64,000 nucleotides of DNA from Cryptomeria japonica (taxonomy: Eukaryota; Streptophyta; Pinopsida; Cupressales; Cupressaceae). The stretch's first letter is position 1. The number at the start of each line of letters is the position of its first letter. Shown in pieces: positions 23,567 to 34,752 of this stretch. Location: positions 686,708,583 to 686,772,582 of the forward strand of contig NC_081412.1 of assembly GCF_030272615.1 (NCBI RefSeq), given 5' to 3'. The translations under genes and the position numbers were made by a program. Under the pieces are notes generated by a model. The model did not search any database, was not told the DNA's origin, and worked only from the letters and a program-made list of their open reading frames with translations.

Positions 23567-24450
23567 TTGAAAAGTTTGAAACACGATGCGGAAACAAGTC
23601 ATAATCAAAACATTGATGATCACAATGATGATGAATTGAATTGCATAAACCATGAAGAAACAAGAAGAGATAGAGAAGAAACAAGAGGAGACAAAATAAG
23701 AAGAGACCACGATGATACAAGGAACCAAGATGAAACAACAGGGAGTGAAGTGATAGAAGAACTTATGAGGATGCAAGGAGAAATTGTGTTGATAATCCTC
23801 TATTAACTCTCACTCAACAAATGCAAACTTTGCAACAACAAATATAGGATATGCAGAATGGAACAAGTTCCAAGAAATATTCATTGGAGGACAGTTGTCC
23901 ATATCCTTTTGACAAGAATTTAAACATGATACCATTACCACAACATTGTGAAATCCTAAAATATGATAAATATGATGGGAAATCTAATCCTCAAGATCAT
24001 ATTAGGAAATTTTGTAGGATGAGTATGGAGTTTGCACACAATGAAACTTACCTGATGCGTTTATTTCCTAGAAGTTTAAGCGGACAATCAATGGAATGGT
24101 TCTCAAGATTTCCATCTAGGATTAAATATTTTGAAGAACTTGTGAACAAATTCATCTCATAATACTCCTACAATATAAGAAATGAGATAAAAATGCTAGA
24201 CCTATGCAATATCAAACAAAAGAATGGTGAACTTTTCATGGTTTTTCTACAATGATGGAGATGATTGTTTAATAGGTATCCAAGAGATGTACCAGATCAA
24301 GAGAAAATGGACATATTCATTCACAATATGATAAGCGAAATGAGTTATCATCTCAAATTGCAATGTCCTACTTTTTTGAAAAATGATTGAAAATGGTGTA
24401 AAGATAGAGGATACAATGGTAAAGAAAGGAGAGTTAAAACTCTACAACAA
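23567..24450 (+). pseudogene. gag: OUTER gag (Ty3/gypsy capsid domain)
   Basis: An acidic/basic linker (NHEETRRDREETRGDKIRRD, about 23640-23700) leads, after a frame change near 23800, into the retrotransposon gag domain: CPYPFDKNLNMIPLP, KYDGKSNPQDHIRKF (about 23965), LMRLFPRSLSGQSMEWFSR (about 24052), then FEELVNKFIS ending at TAA 24160. The domain goes on with NIKQKNGELFMVF and YPRDVPDQEKMDIFI in the next frames. The capsid fold is typical of plant gypsy elements. Stops at 24160, about 24255 and about 24390. Confidence 0.8.
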
Positions 24451-24889
24451 TTCCCATAGCAATAATCACAACAGCTACAACAATGATAGCAATAACAATG
24501 ACAAACCTAAATTCTGGTGAAAGAATAGAAATGTTACCAATGGAGGAAATGATGATAACAATGCTTCCAAACAACAACCAATCTTTAACTTATGAAGTCA
24601 AGAACCAAACAACAACAATCAAGAGAATGGTAAACCCAAGTCTTTCTTCTCCAATCCCCACAGGAAATTTGCAAATCTTGGGGAGCCATTGGAATTGACT
24701 TTGAAGACTCTTCTTGCGAATAAAATGATTACCTTACCAGAAGCAAGAAATTATGAGCCTAAAATCAAACCAAGTTGGTGGAATGACAATCATTTTTGCA
24801 TCTATCATTGAAACAAAGGACATCAAACCAATGATTGTCAAAGATTAAAGCACCTTATTCAATACTTAATTGATAATGAAGATATCATA
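24451..24889 (+). pseudogene. OUTER nucleocapsid region with zinc knuckle
   Basis: Asn/Gln-rich low-complexity sequence (24465-24620) is followed by KPSWWNDNHFCIYH.NKGHQTNDCQRLKHLI (about 24765-24860), a Tat-style zinc knuckle of the C-x2-H-x4/5-H-x4-C type, with one in-frame TGA in the middle. It marks the gag/protease border. Confidence 0.65.
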
Positions 24890-25858
24890 GTGGATGGTCA
24901 TAAAATGAATGACTCGCATCTAGAATTCAAAACTCCACTCCCAAATTATGGAAAAGGTGAACAATCCAACCCAAAGGATGACAAGGGCAAAGCCAAGATA
25001 AACTATACTTACACATATGATGATGTGGTAAATGTCATCATTGTCAAAGACAAAACACCTTCAGAACCTATCAACATCATTATTAGAAGCAAAGAAAGGG
25101 TTAAATTTACAGGTACAACAAATGAATCAACATCCACTTCGAGACAATACAACTTAGTGGAACAATTACAAAAGATACCCGCCCAAATATCAATTTTGGA
25201 GCTCCTAAAATTTTCACCTATGAATAAGGAAATATTGGAGAGAGTTCTAGCTGAAACAATGATCTCAAAAGACCTGGATGTGGATAAATTACAAAACATG
25301 GTGGGAGACCTCATAGCCACTCATTGTTTATCTTTTTCTGAAAATGATGATGCATCCTTACAACACCCTCACAATGCTCCCCTACATATCGAAGTCACCA
25401 TTCATACAACCCATGCCAAATGCATACTCATAGATGGTGGAGCTAGCTTGAATATTTATGCATTAAGTTTAATAAAGGCTTTGGGATATTCAAAAAATGC
25501 AGTGGATCCAAAGAAGAAGATAAATATCAAGGCTTATGATGAGGAAGAGCGATCTTCTAAAGGGACTGTGGTGTTGCCAATCAAAATAGGACCAATAGAA
25601 AGAGATACACTATGTCAGGTTCTATATTTGAATCTATCTTATAACATTCATTTGGGAAGACCATGGATTCATGATATGCAAGCAGTTCCTTCTACATACC
25701 ATCAGTGTGTTAAGTTTCCTCATAATGGACGAGAAATAACTATATTAGCAGACTCTAGCCAATATTGCAATAATATAAAACCAGATCAAGATGCAAGGGT
25801 TCCACATAATAGAGAAGCAATCTATCCCACCAAGGACACTAAACAAATATTATGGTAG
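24890..25858 (+). pseudogene. OUTER protease region
   Basis: A 322-codon open frame. The first half is a linker (FTGTTNESTSTSRQYNLVEQ) and a helical segment (ILELLKFSPMNKEILERVL). The retropepsin-like domain follows at about 25380-25700: HTTHAKCILIDGGASLNIYAL with the catalytic D-G-G, VVLPIKIGP, and YNIHLGRPWIHDMQAVPST, the usual LGRPWIH flap/helix region in Tat elements. The frame ends at TAG 25856. Confidence 0.82.
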
Positions 25859-25894
25859 AACTTTGAGAAAAAGGTCAAATTAAATGATTAAGGA

Positions 25895-26267
25895 ATGGGG
25901 AAGTACTCTTTGCATAACTTACCACTTTCACTTAAATCATATGGAAAACTTACAAGTGCTCAACCACAAATCCAACATAAACCAATTGAAATGTTTGATG
26001 CAACATTTGTTAGAGCTGGAACACTTTTAGAAGAAATTGAAGACAAGGACATTCTTAGTTGGTTGTACAAAGAGGAAAATGAAACTATAGCAATAGCTAC
26101 AGAAGTCATTACTCCCATAGAGTAATATGGTAATGGTTACAAAATCATGCAAAGGATGGGATATGAAGAAAAAGGACCAATTGGTAAGCGTCAGGAAGGT
26201 GTTTCAGAACCCATTTGTCCTCACACACAATCTAAGAAAGATAAATCAAGACTTAGGTATCCTTAAT
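25895..26267 (+). pseudogene. OUTER linker with a G-patch-like motif
   Basis: Open frame LHNLPLSLKSYGKLTSAQPQ... to TAA 26123-26125; reading on in the same frame gives YGNGYKIMQRMGYEEKGPIG and KRQEGVSEPI. The pattern G-Y-x-I-(M/L)-x-x-M-G-(Y/W)-x(3)-G-x-(I/L)-G-K...G-(I/V)-x-E-P-I is that of a G-patch, a short RNA-binding segment also found after the protease in some retroviruses. It lies between protease and RT. The frame stops again at about 26267. Confidence 0.6.
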
Positions 26268-27660
26268 CAAAACAAAATCAACACAATTATCAACACCCAA
26301 AATGGAGGAAGAAAGCAATTCCTAAAGAAGAACCATGGCAAGAAAGGCTACATCAAGCAACAGATACAGTAAATAGAAAGAAGAAACAAGCAGAATATAA
26401 GAGACAATAGGAAGTGCTTGCTATCAAAAGAGAAGAAGAATCTTACAAACAAGTCCAAAGAATACAAGCAAGCATGGAAACTGATCAAGATATTCCAAAA
26501 ACAGTAAAAGAACAGATGACAAAAATCAAAGAACTTTTCTCACCATATAATATTCTTGTCAGATATAGTGGTTTGATTCTAGATGATGATTCAGAGACGG
26601 ATTCAAATAAATATGAATGGGGTCTAGACCCATTATCCAATGCATCAAGTGAAGAGAATAATGAGAAACAAACTGTTGTTACAAGTGAAGACATACTTTT
26701 CATAAAATAGAGAATAGAGCTAGAAAGAAGGCAAGAAGAAATCACAATTTAGAGAAAAGAGGCATATGCAAGACACCAAAGAAAATAGAATGAGAAGGAT
26801 TAAGAAGTGATACGACAGGGGACACAAACCGTCACTAACCAATCATCAGAAGATCAATAGAATATTAGATTTATATGAAACATTGAGAAAGAAACACCAA
26901 GAAATAGAAAGTCAAGCAAGAATGACTAGTAGTCCAGAAGAAGCCGAGTTCAAGAGAAGGAAAAAGCTAGCAAAGAAAACAATAACAAAATCCTCTACGC
27001 CATGTGCACAAGTATGTCAACTTCAAGCCACAAATGAATCTAATAAAATTGACCCAGAGGGAACTTGCAGTACCAAAGATGTATGTGCTGATACAATTCA
27101 TTCATTTGAGGGACAAAAGTTGTATGATGAGTCACTTGACAGCGAATCGCAAAATATCCATCTTGACTTTGTTAGAGCTAATTGGAGAGCACTTGGGAGA
27201 GATTATCCTCAAGAGAGTTCTATCTATGAAATCACCTACTCAACACCAAATTATGACTATTATGTTATGAATATTGAAGTACCCAATGATGACAAAGACT
27301 ATGACCTACCTATGCTTCATCCAGAATTGATTGATTGGAAAAGCACTGAAAACCCTAACTTGGATATCTTTTCCAATGATTATGAGTTGGCCATCTATAT
27401 TAACATCATTGAACCAATCACACCTAAGAGATCTTCCATAGGTGAATCAAGTAACACTTCTTGCAGTCAGGAGGGTGCCAAATCTTCCAGTCGCAAAATT
27501 GAAATAAAACAAGGAAAAAGACCTAGTGCTGAAAACCATTTTATGGCAACACTAGATCAGTCAAGAGGAAAAATAAAGGATGTATTTGATCATAAAAACC
27601 TCCTTGAAGCATCGAAAGATGGAAGGTTTGACACCCTCCCTACATATTTTTAGGAGAGAA
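26268..27660 (+). pseudogene. OUTER protease-RT connector
   Basis: Charged coding sequence interrupted by stops: 26414-26710 (LFSPYNILVRYSGLILDDDSE...), then 26883-27653, 256 codons including SLDSESQNIHLDFVRANW, DYDLPMLHPELIDW and FDHKNLLEASKDGRFD. It is continuous in sense with pol and gives no recognised domain. Such long connectors are common in Tat elements. Confidence 0.55.
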
Positions 27661-28520
27661 TTTCCATATTGATAGAGCCGACAGAAGCAATAAACATTGG
27701 CACACCAAAGGATCCCAAAGTCTTTCATCTTACTGCATTATTGTCAGATGAAGAAAAGAAAGACTACGTAGAGTTCTTCAAACAAAGGAAAATAAAATTT
27801 TCTTCATCCTATGCAGACATGCCAAGACTTGATTCAGATCTTATCATGCACCATCTCAATATAGTTCGAAAAGAAAAACCATCTAAGAAAAAGCTAAGGA
27901 AGATGCATCCACATATCGCTCTCCTTGTCAAAATAGAGCTAAAGAAACTATTAGATGTGGGTTTAATAAGACCTGTCGCTTATCCAGAGTGGGTCTGAAG
28001 CATTGTACCAGTGTCAAAACCAAATAAAAGCATAAGATCTTGCATTGACTTCTGAGATTTGAACAAAGCATGTCTCAAAGATGATTTCCCACTCCCAAAC
28101 ATCAATATAATTGTAGATTTATCAATAGGTCGTGGGATGTTTTCCTTAATGGATGGATTCTTGGGGTACAATGAAATAAAAATTGCCCCTGAATTTTAGG
28201 AGACGATAGCATTCACTTGTGCATGGGGTACTTACTATTGGAATGCCATGCCATTTGTGCTTAAAAATGAAGGAGCAACTTATTAGAGGGCCATGACAAC
28301 AATTTTCCATGACATGATGAACACATTAATGGAAGACTATGTGGATGACATACTTGCAAAATATCATACAAGGAAAGAACACTTTAAGATCTTGGGCAAG
28401 ATTTTTGACAAGCTTGAGAAATATCAGTTAAGATTGAACCCAAAGAAATGTGCATTCGGAGTGACCTCAAGAAAACTTCTTGGGTACATTATATCAGCTA
28501 CTGAATCAAAGTAGACTCTG
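27661..28520 (+). pseudogene. pol: OUTER reverse transcriptase
   Basis: ALLSDEEKKDYVEFFKQRKI..FSSSYADMPRLDSDLIMHHL is the usual RT entry region. It is followed by KKLLDVGLIRPVAYPEWV, VPVSKPNKSIRSCIDF.DLNKAC, DDFPLPNINIIVD, GYNEIKIAP, and the catalytic YVDDI (about 28338-28352) with KIFDKLEKYQLRLNPKKCAF and LLGYIIS. RT copies the element RNA into DNA. Stops at 27996, about 28052, about 28197, about 28284 and 28512. Confidence 0.88.
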
Positions 28521-29150
28521 AGAAAGTTAAAGCTATCATGGAGATGGAGTCACCTAAGAACATAATCTAGTTGTATTCTACAAGGGAGATTGCAGTCAAT
28601 CAGAAGATTCATTTCTCAACTAGCTAATAGATGCCATCCCTTCACTCACTTATTACACAAGAATCTTTCATTTAAATGGGATCATAAATGTGAGGAAGCT
28701 TTCATTCAAATCAAGTAATATCTGGTGAATCCTCTGGTACTGGTATCACCAATCAAAGGAAACCATTGTTGCTTTACATCTCAATGACAAATGTATCACT
28801 AGGAGCTCTCTTAGCACAAAATGATGAAGAAGGAAAAGAAAGAGCAGTATATTACATCAGTAGAACACCTGTAGGATATGAATTTAACTATACATCAGTT
28901 GAGAAGACATGCCTAGCTATTGTATTTGCAACTCAGAAATTGTGATATTATATGCTGAATCATTTTATGAAATTGATAGCAAAAATAGATCCATTGAAGT
29001 ATTTGCTAAGCAAGCCAACATTGATAGGTAGATTGGCCAAATGGGTTATGATACTAAGTGAGTTTGACATAGAATATGTCAATCAAAAAACTATCAAAGG
29101 ACAAGTAATTGTTGATCAATTGGTTGAAGTACCCCTGCAAGATGACACAC
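28521..29150 (+). pseudogene. OUTER first RNase H domain (degenerate in the lineage)
   Basis: After frame changes the sequence reads FISQLANRCHPFTHLLHKN, FKWDHKCEEAF, then SLGALLAQNDEEGKERAVYY, SVEKTCLAIVFATQKL and GRLAKWVMILSEFDIEYV. This is the usual gypsy RNase H region. The first catalytic Asp position reads as Ser/Asn (YIS.TNVSLGALL), as expected in Tat elements where this domain lost activity and a second RNase H was gained. Confidence 0.75.
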
Positions 29151-29587
29151 CATTGGACATTGAATTTCTTGATGCAGACATTTTGACAATTAGTACAAAT
29201 TTTTGGGAGTTATACTTTGATGGATCCTATACACAAAATGGCTCAGATGCAGGAATCTTGTTCATAAAACCTCAAAGCCACACAATTCCAAAATCATATA
29301 GATTGCGATTCCCATGCACAAACAACACTGTAGAATATGAGGCATTGGTCATTGGGATCAAAATGGCCATTGAATGGAACATCAAGGAATTACATGTTTA
29401 TGGAGATTCACAGCTCATAATCAACCAAATAAACGATGATTATCAAACCAAGCATGACAAGATGATGCCCTATAAAAAGATGGTTGAAGATTTTAAAGAG
29501 CACTTTAAAGAAATATCATTCACTCAAATCCCAAGGAATGAGAATAAAGTAGCAAATACAATGGCTACAATAGCATCTCTTTTGTAG
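29151..29587 (+). pseudogene. OUTER second, archaeal-type RNase H
   Basis: LYFDGSYTQNGSDAGILF (first Asp, about 29214), NNTVEYEALVIGIKMAIEW (Glu, about 29330), LHVYGDSQLIINQIND (Asp, about 29400) and RNENKVANTMATIASLL (last carboxylate replaced). The pattern DGS-N-G-GAGI, NN-AEYEAL and GDSQL-I-Q is that of the extra RNase H that defines the Tat lineage. The frame is continuous from 28952 to the TAG at 29585. Confidence 0.88.
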
Positions 29588-30952
29588 ACCCAAGAGAATC
29601 AACAATGTTATGAATTCCTAGTGGAAGATATCTTGCATCCTACTGTTGAGTCCCAGAACACCCACATGATTTTCAACATATCTGGAACTGATCAATCCTT
29701 ATATAGCCAAACTTATCGATACCTAAAGGAGAATATCTTTCCCCCAGACCTATCCCGCAATCAGAAAAGAAATTTATCTGTCAATCATCTTGCTATACTA
29801 TCATTGGTGATACTTTATATAGACAAGGTATAGATAGCACTCTACTGAGGTGTCTTGAATAGGAGGAATCTGAGAAAGTTCTCAACAAAGTCCACAAAGG
29901 TATTTGTGGCACGCACTCAAGTGGCTTAACGCTGACTAAGAAACTTATTCGATTGGGTTATTATTGGCCTATTATGGAGAGATATTAATTTACATATGCC
30001 AAGAAATGCAAACAATGTCAAATCTATGGGAAACTCATCCACGCACCAGCACAAGAACTACATCCTATGGCAAGATCATGGTCGCTCTCTCAATGGGGAC
30101 TTGACCTAGTGGGTAAGATAAATCCTTCATCTTCTAATGGACATAAGTTCATTTTGATTGCTATTGAGTATTTCACTAAATGGATTGAAGCAGTGCCTTT
30201 GACAAGGGTGACAAGAAAGAAAATATCACCATTCATCTTGAACTACATAATCAGTCACTATGGAGTCCCTATGACCATCATCACTAATAAAGGGAGGCTA
30301 TTTAAGAATCAAGACATGAAGGAACTATGTGAGCGATTCCATATCCAACTTAGATTTTTGACACCATATTACCCATAGGGAAATGGTCAAGTTGAGGCAT
30401 CAAATAAAACAATCCTAAAGATCTTGAAGAAAACAATCAATGAAGTCGGTAAAGACTGGCATGCTCAGCTAAATCCTGCTCTATGGGCATACCAAACTAG
30501 CATTCGTACACCAATGGGGGCAACTCCATATTTCCTTGTGTATGAATCAGAAGCAATATTACTAGTAGAAGTAGAGATACCTTCTCTATGGGTGTCCTTG
30601 AAAGGTCTTATCCTAGAGGAAGAACAACAAGTCTCCAGGCTTCAAGAACTTGAACTGATTCAAGAATGTCACCAAAATGCTTTAGATCAGTTTAAAGAAT
30701 ACCAACAGAGAATGGCAAGAAGCTACAACCATGGATTTCAGCCACAATTTTTTTAGATTGGAGATCCAGTCCTAAGAGAAAATACACGCAATCAATATGA
30801 TCGAGAAAACAAATTCAAATTTAAGCCAAATTGGTTGGGTCCCTTTGTCGTGGTAGCAGCATATGGTTCAGGAGCATATAGACTATCTACACCAAAAGGT
30901 GATTGGTTCGAAGAGCCTATCAATATTGTGCATCTGAAGAAATTATATGCCT
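29588..30952 (+). pseudogene. OUTER integrase
   Basis: An HHCC-type zinc region around 29850-30050 (VHKGICGTHS, then KKCKQCQIYGKLIHAPAQEL) is followed by the core: LDLVGKINPSSSNGHKFILI (first Asp), TNKGRLFKNQDMKELCERF (second position, Asp to Asn) and GNGQVEASNKTIL (Glu). Then WAYQTSIRTPMGATPYFLVY, a long C-terminal helix, GDPVL, KFKPNWLGPFVVV and INIVHLKKLYA, ending at TAA 30952. Stops at 29834, about 29980, about 30378 and 30754. Integrase inserts the cDNA. No chromodomain is seen, consistent with the Tat group. Confidence 0.87.
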
Positions 30953-32339
30953 AAAAGTATCAACAAAAAATACAAAAAATACAAAAAAAAAAGCAAAAAA
31001 AGTCTAAAAATCAGAAAAGTGGCAAAATCCCTAAAAAGCATAAAGAGAAAAATACAAAAAACAGTGAAAACAGTCAAAAAAATAAAATATATGAAAAATG
31101 CAATAAATTTAGATGGTTAAAACCTAGTAAATAGGCACTATCTGAAAGTGGGTTCTTCCATCTATGAGATCGCTTTTCTCATCTATCCATCCTAGCATAT
31201 CCTTTTCATCTACCACATCCATTGCTTTGAACCATTAGCATGAAATTTGTAGCTTATCAACATTTATCAATATTTGACATACTTACTGTAGTCACTATCT
31301 TGGATTTTGTCAGAGTCAATCATATCTACATCGCATCCCACCATGGTTCAAATTATCCTTTGTATATCCATCATAAATTTTGTTTCCACTGGGGGCAAAA
31401 TCCTAAAACCTTTGCTGAGGGCATCTTTAAAAGCTTTGAAAAATCCAAAAACATTCAAAAACTTGGAAAATCCAAAAACACCTAGCGTTTTTGAAACAGG
31501 CAATGAGCGACAAGGCAACGAAGATCAAGACATTTGTGACAGCTAAATCATGAAACTCAGAATACAAAGATTCAACCGACAAGTAATGATGGATTATAAA
31601 TGATAATTCAATCAAGATGATTATATCAGTTAATGACTATGAGAACATATGTACGACATACATGATTCGATGTTTATATCTTGATTTTTGCTAATCATGT
31701 ACCTTATGCAACTCAATGATGTCCATGAATAGAGGAGCTATGATGGGGCATGATTATTTTCTTTGTTTGTTGTCTACGGTTTATCTCTTAGTAATATATG
31801 TACTCATCTAAGTATATGATCGACAAAAGATCATGGAGGATGTACCGAGTCATGCATGAAAGGGGATATTCCATGTCTATTTTGCAAGAAGTACTTAGGT
31901 CAACTTGGTTCATCATATTAAGTTGCTTGTACTAACTTGCTATATCAAAATCCATGTAAGAAGTACTCATGTCAACTTCAATAATTATGTCAAGTTTCTT
32001 GTATTTTCTTACAACATTTTAAAAGCTCAATGATAAAATCTAGAACGGTTACAAGAAAGCTTGTGAGGTATGGCAGTATCATTTAAGTTAGGTCATTTTA
32101 GATTAGTGTCATTTGTAGTTGCATTATAAGCATTCATTGTCAGTTGCATTATAAGAATTCATTGTTAGTTGTATTATAAGCATTTCATTTCATTCAAGAT
32201 CAACGATCAAAATAAATATTGAGTATATTTGGAAAAACAAAAATAATTTGCACTGATCATATTAGGTTGCATTCATTTAGGTTCATTTCATCTTTCAATC
32301 ATTAGGTGTGCATGTTATCACAATCATTATTCATCATTA
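30953..32339 (+). other. OUTER post-pol spacer
   Basis: Starts with an A-rich, Lys-codon-rich tract (30960-31100), then AT-rich sequence with repeated words (for example ATTCATTGT..GTTGCATTATAAG at 32120-32180). No gene is recognised on either strand. Confidence 0.5.
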
Positions 32340-32610
32340 CAAGGAAGGACCCCAATCTCGCCTATCTTTGTATGCTCGCACATACATGGACACACCATAA
32401 AGCATATGCTAAATGATTCCAAACTATCTCAAAATCTGACCAAATAACTGTCTCTCAATAATGAAAGGAGTACGACTGATTAGGTATCTTCTCTACAATA
32501 TTAATTGTAACACACAAGTATCCTCTAACCAAGGCTCACAATGTATGTATGGGCGCCAAATAAATGTATCCATAGAATCAAGAACCCATCTCCAATACTC
32601 TAGCTTACCC
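32340..32610 (-). pseudogene. OUTER antisense PMD gene, C-terminal part
   Basis: The minus strand reads LEYWRWVLDSMDTFIWRPY, CEPWLEDTCVLQLILQRRYL and RTPFIIERQLFGQIL. This matches the C-terminal segment of the plant mobile domain (family of MAIN and MAIL1; PMD also occurs in plant transposons), where 'IWQPY' is followed by a hydrophobic strand and 'P-I-F-IVE-H-P-RV-RQFG'. The protein's role in the element is unknown. The upstream part of the frame continues after the G insertion at 34137. TACCC (32606-32610) is the duplicated target of G. Confidence 0.72.
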
Positions 32611-33428
32611 TGTTAGGAATCCCACAGATACTGAGAGGGGGGGGTGAATCAGTATCTGATTGGTAATTAGAATTTCTTAACTTAAAACATGCAGAACATA
32701 TTATAACAGTGTACTGGTATGCAAGAAATAATGTAATAAACATAATTAAGAACATCCACATGAAAAGCACACCATAACACAAGGATTTAATGAGGAAACA
32801 CAGTGTGGGAAAAACCTCGGTGGGATTTGTGACCCACAATATTCACTCACTGGCTAATAGGAGAATATTACTTACAATAGGGGCCTGATCATGTAGGAAG
32901 GCCAACTACCTAGAGCTCACTGCTCAATGGGAAGTCTCACTGACTTACAATGTGGATTATACAAATCCAATATCTTGTACTGCTTTACAATAGCATCTAT
33001 AATGCCTGATCCAGTATCGATTGTTGCTCTGCTTCAACCTTTAGACTATATTTCACATAATAGGTCTGCCTTATATTTTTCCTTCGCTTACTTCTCTCTC
33101 TCCAAAATGGCTACAATGATCTCTTTTATATATAAGAGTCATTTTACAATTTTCCAAGTCGGCTTACAAATTTTTTACAATAATAAACAAAATATAATAT
33201 AACAAAATCTTGTTAGCCTCTATGCCGGTATACTTCCTTTCTTTGTGTCGGTGCCGGTGTCTTGAGTGCCGGTGTAGAGTGTGATCTGCTGATGCCGGTG
33301 CACTAACTTGTTGGTGTAATGCCTTGCCGGTATAATTCCTTGCTGGTGCCATAGGATTGCAAGGTTGCCATCAATGACAAAACCTTCAATCACCTACAAT
33401 GTCTCATTGGAGTGTGCATATGGCAACA
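32611..33428 (-). repeat. G 3' LTR
   Basis: 818 bp. On the minus strand it runs TGTTGCCATATGCAC...CCTAACA. It contains the GTGGG..TCCCAC/GGTTTTTCCC module and a C-run (seen as G at 32637-32645), like H, E, F and I. Multiple CCGG-containing words (GTGCCGGTG, TGCCGGTAT) lie in U3 at 33220-33330. Confidence 0.87.
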
Positions 33429-34044
33429 ATCTCCCCCTTTGGCATTGATGGCAACACTCATGAGAAATTTCAAAAATGTATCAAAAAATGTGAAGTCCAA
33501 AAATGTTACAAAAAATGTGTGTGCTCCCCCTGAGCATATGATTCCTGTGATGTTGAATTTTTTCATCCCAGTACTCCCCCTTTGGCATCAATGACAAAGG
33601 TTGTCAAGATGTCAGTAGAGTTTGTAGTTTCAACCTTGTAACTGGATAGTTAAAATTTGAAATAGATCCGCCAAAATCAAGTTTATACTCTCCATGAACT
33701 TTTGACTATCTGTTATTGTTGTCTTTGTTCTCTTAACTGTACTAGTGAGATGTTGCAAATGCTCTGCCGGTGTTTTCTGTCCCTGTATTAGTGCCTCAGA
33801 TACTTCCTTCTGCAGTGATGCTAGATAGTCCAATCTTGGACTCATTTTTAATCTTAGATGCTTTGCCTTATTCACTATTCTTTCTTTCTCTCTTTCCAAT
33901 TTAAGAAAATCTTCCTCAAAATTTGTTATCTTCTATTAAAAAACTGATAGTGTATCAGGTGAGTTGACAAAATTATCTGCAAGTTTATTAATTTCATCCT
34001 GTACCTTGCACATCTTCTTGTCTATATCTACAATCAAAAGGTTT
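33429..34044 (-). pseudogene. G: C-terminal part of the H-family second protein
   Basis: The minus strand from about 34040 reads VDIDKKMCKVQDEINKLADN, then a stop pair, then MEREKERIVNKAKHLRLKMS and LQKEVSEALIQGQKTPAEHL, ending at INLILADLFQIL (33630). It aligns with H at 47355-47766 (DIDKEISKTKKEIDDIANNI, ISKALLQGERSPEDHMHYL, SLNLILADIFQIV). Heptad-like charged helices predict a coiled coil. 33429-33629 is the 3' untranslated region with two polypurine-like tracts. Confidence 0.8.
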
Positions 34045-34136
34045 GTCTTATAGGTGTCATAGGATTGCAAGGTTGCCATCAATGATAAAACCTTCAATCA
34101 CCTACAATGTCTCATTGGAGTGTGCATATGCCAACA
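34045..34136 (-). repeat. G 5' LTR, truncated
   Basis: Only the first ~90 bp of the LTR remain (ending ...GTGCATATGCCAACA on +), nearly identical to 33335-33428. Confidence 0.85.
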
Positions 34137-34141
34137 TACCC

Positions 34142-34398
34142 AACTTAGGTTGAGTAATGATACTGCTGTATAAGTAAACAAAAGGCTAACCATCACCTCA
34201 AACCCTATCATGAATTGGCCATGGGATAGTAATGTGCTCCCAACACCAGATCTAGAGGAGTGTGCACCCAGTAGATAGGCTAGCCTCACCATCATACATG
34301 ACCTGATGTAAATCATGATAAAGATGCGCGAGCATGCAAACACTCCATTTATATCAAGTATGGTGCTCCATCATACTCTGAAGAATGACGCCCCATCC
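34142..34398 (-). pseudogene. OUTER antisense PMD gene, middle part
   Basis: The minus strand reads YKWSVCMLAHLYHDLHQVMY and TGCTLLQIWCWEHITIPWP. This matches the PMD core 'W--AVLAYLYR-LC-A' and 'LLQLWAWERF---RP'. One stop precedes YKWS and another follows HDRV. The piece lies between G (left) and H (right). The target duplication CATCC of H occupies 34394-34398. Confidence 0.78.
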
Positions 34399-34713
34399 TG
34401 TTGGCATTCTACACTCTTATGAGAATAGTTGATGTTGTTATTGATGGCAACCAACTGGAAACCAACTCGAAATCATCTTTCAACCCACCAATAGTTACCG
34501 ACACTGGCAATAGACTTCTACATACACCAACAGGCACTTCACCGATAGCGGCAATAATGCATACCGACACTCAAGCCGACATGGAATAAATTGTGTTTAT
34601 TGTTTTATATTGTAATTATCATTTGTACAAGCCGACATGGCATATTGTAAAAGACTCATATATATGTATTAGATCTTATAGGTCATTTTGAGAATGAGAG
34701 GATATGATATAGA

Positions 34714-34752
<39 letters not shown>

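Larger units (their letters stand above)
32611..34136 (-). mobile_element. G: deleted non-autonomous LTR element of the H family, minus strand
   Basis: Flanked by a perfect duplication TACCC (32606-32610 and 34137-34141). A full 3' LTR (32611-33428), a reversed polypurine tract and the 3' end of the coding region are present. The 5' LTR is cut down to about 90 bp (34045-34136). Everything from the LTR promoter to the middle of the second protein is missing, apparently through one internal deletion ending at a GGTGTCATAGGATTG-like sequence. Confidence 0.88.

Noticed and set aside
23397-23738. 113-codon minus-strand frame opposite OUTER gag
   Set aside because: It is the shadow of a purine-rich gag region on the + strand; low-complexity hydrophobic translation without motifs.
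30953-31110. Poly(A) tail of a LINE-type element
   Set aside because: The A-rich tract directly follows the integrase stop codon, no LINE coding sequence precedes it and no target duplication is visible; it is post-pol spacer.
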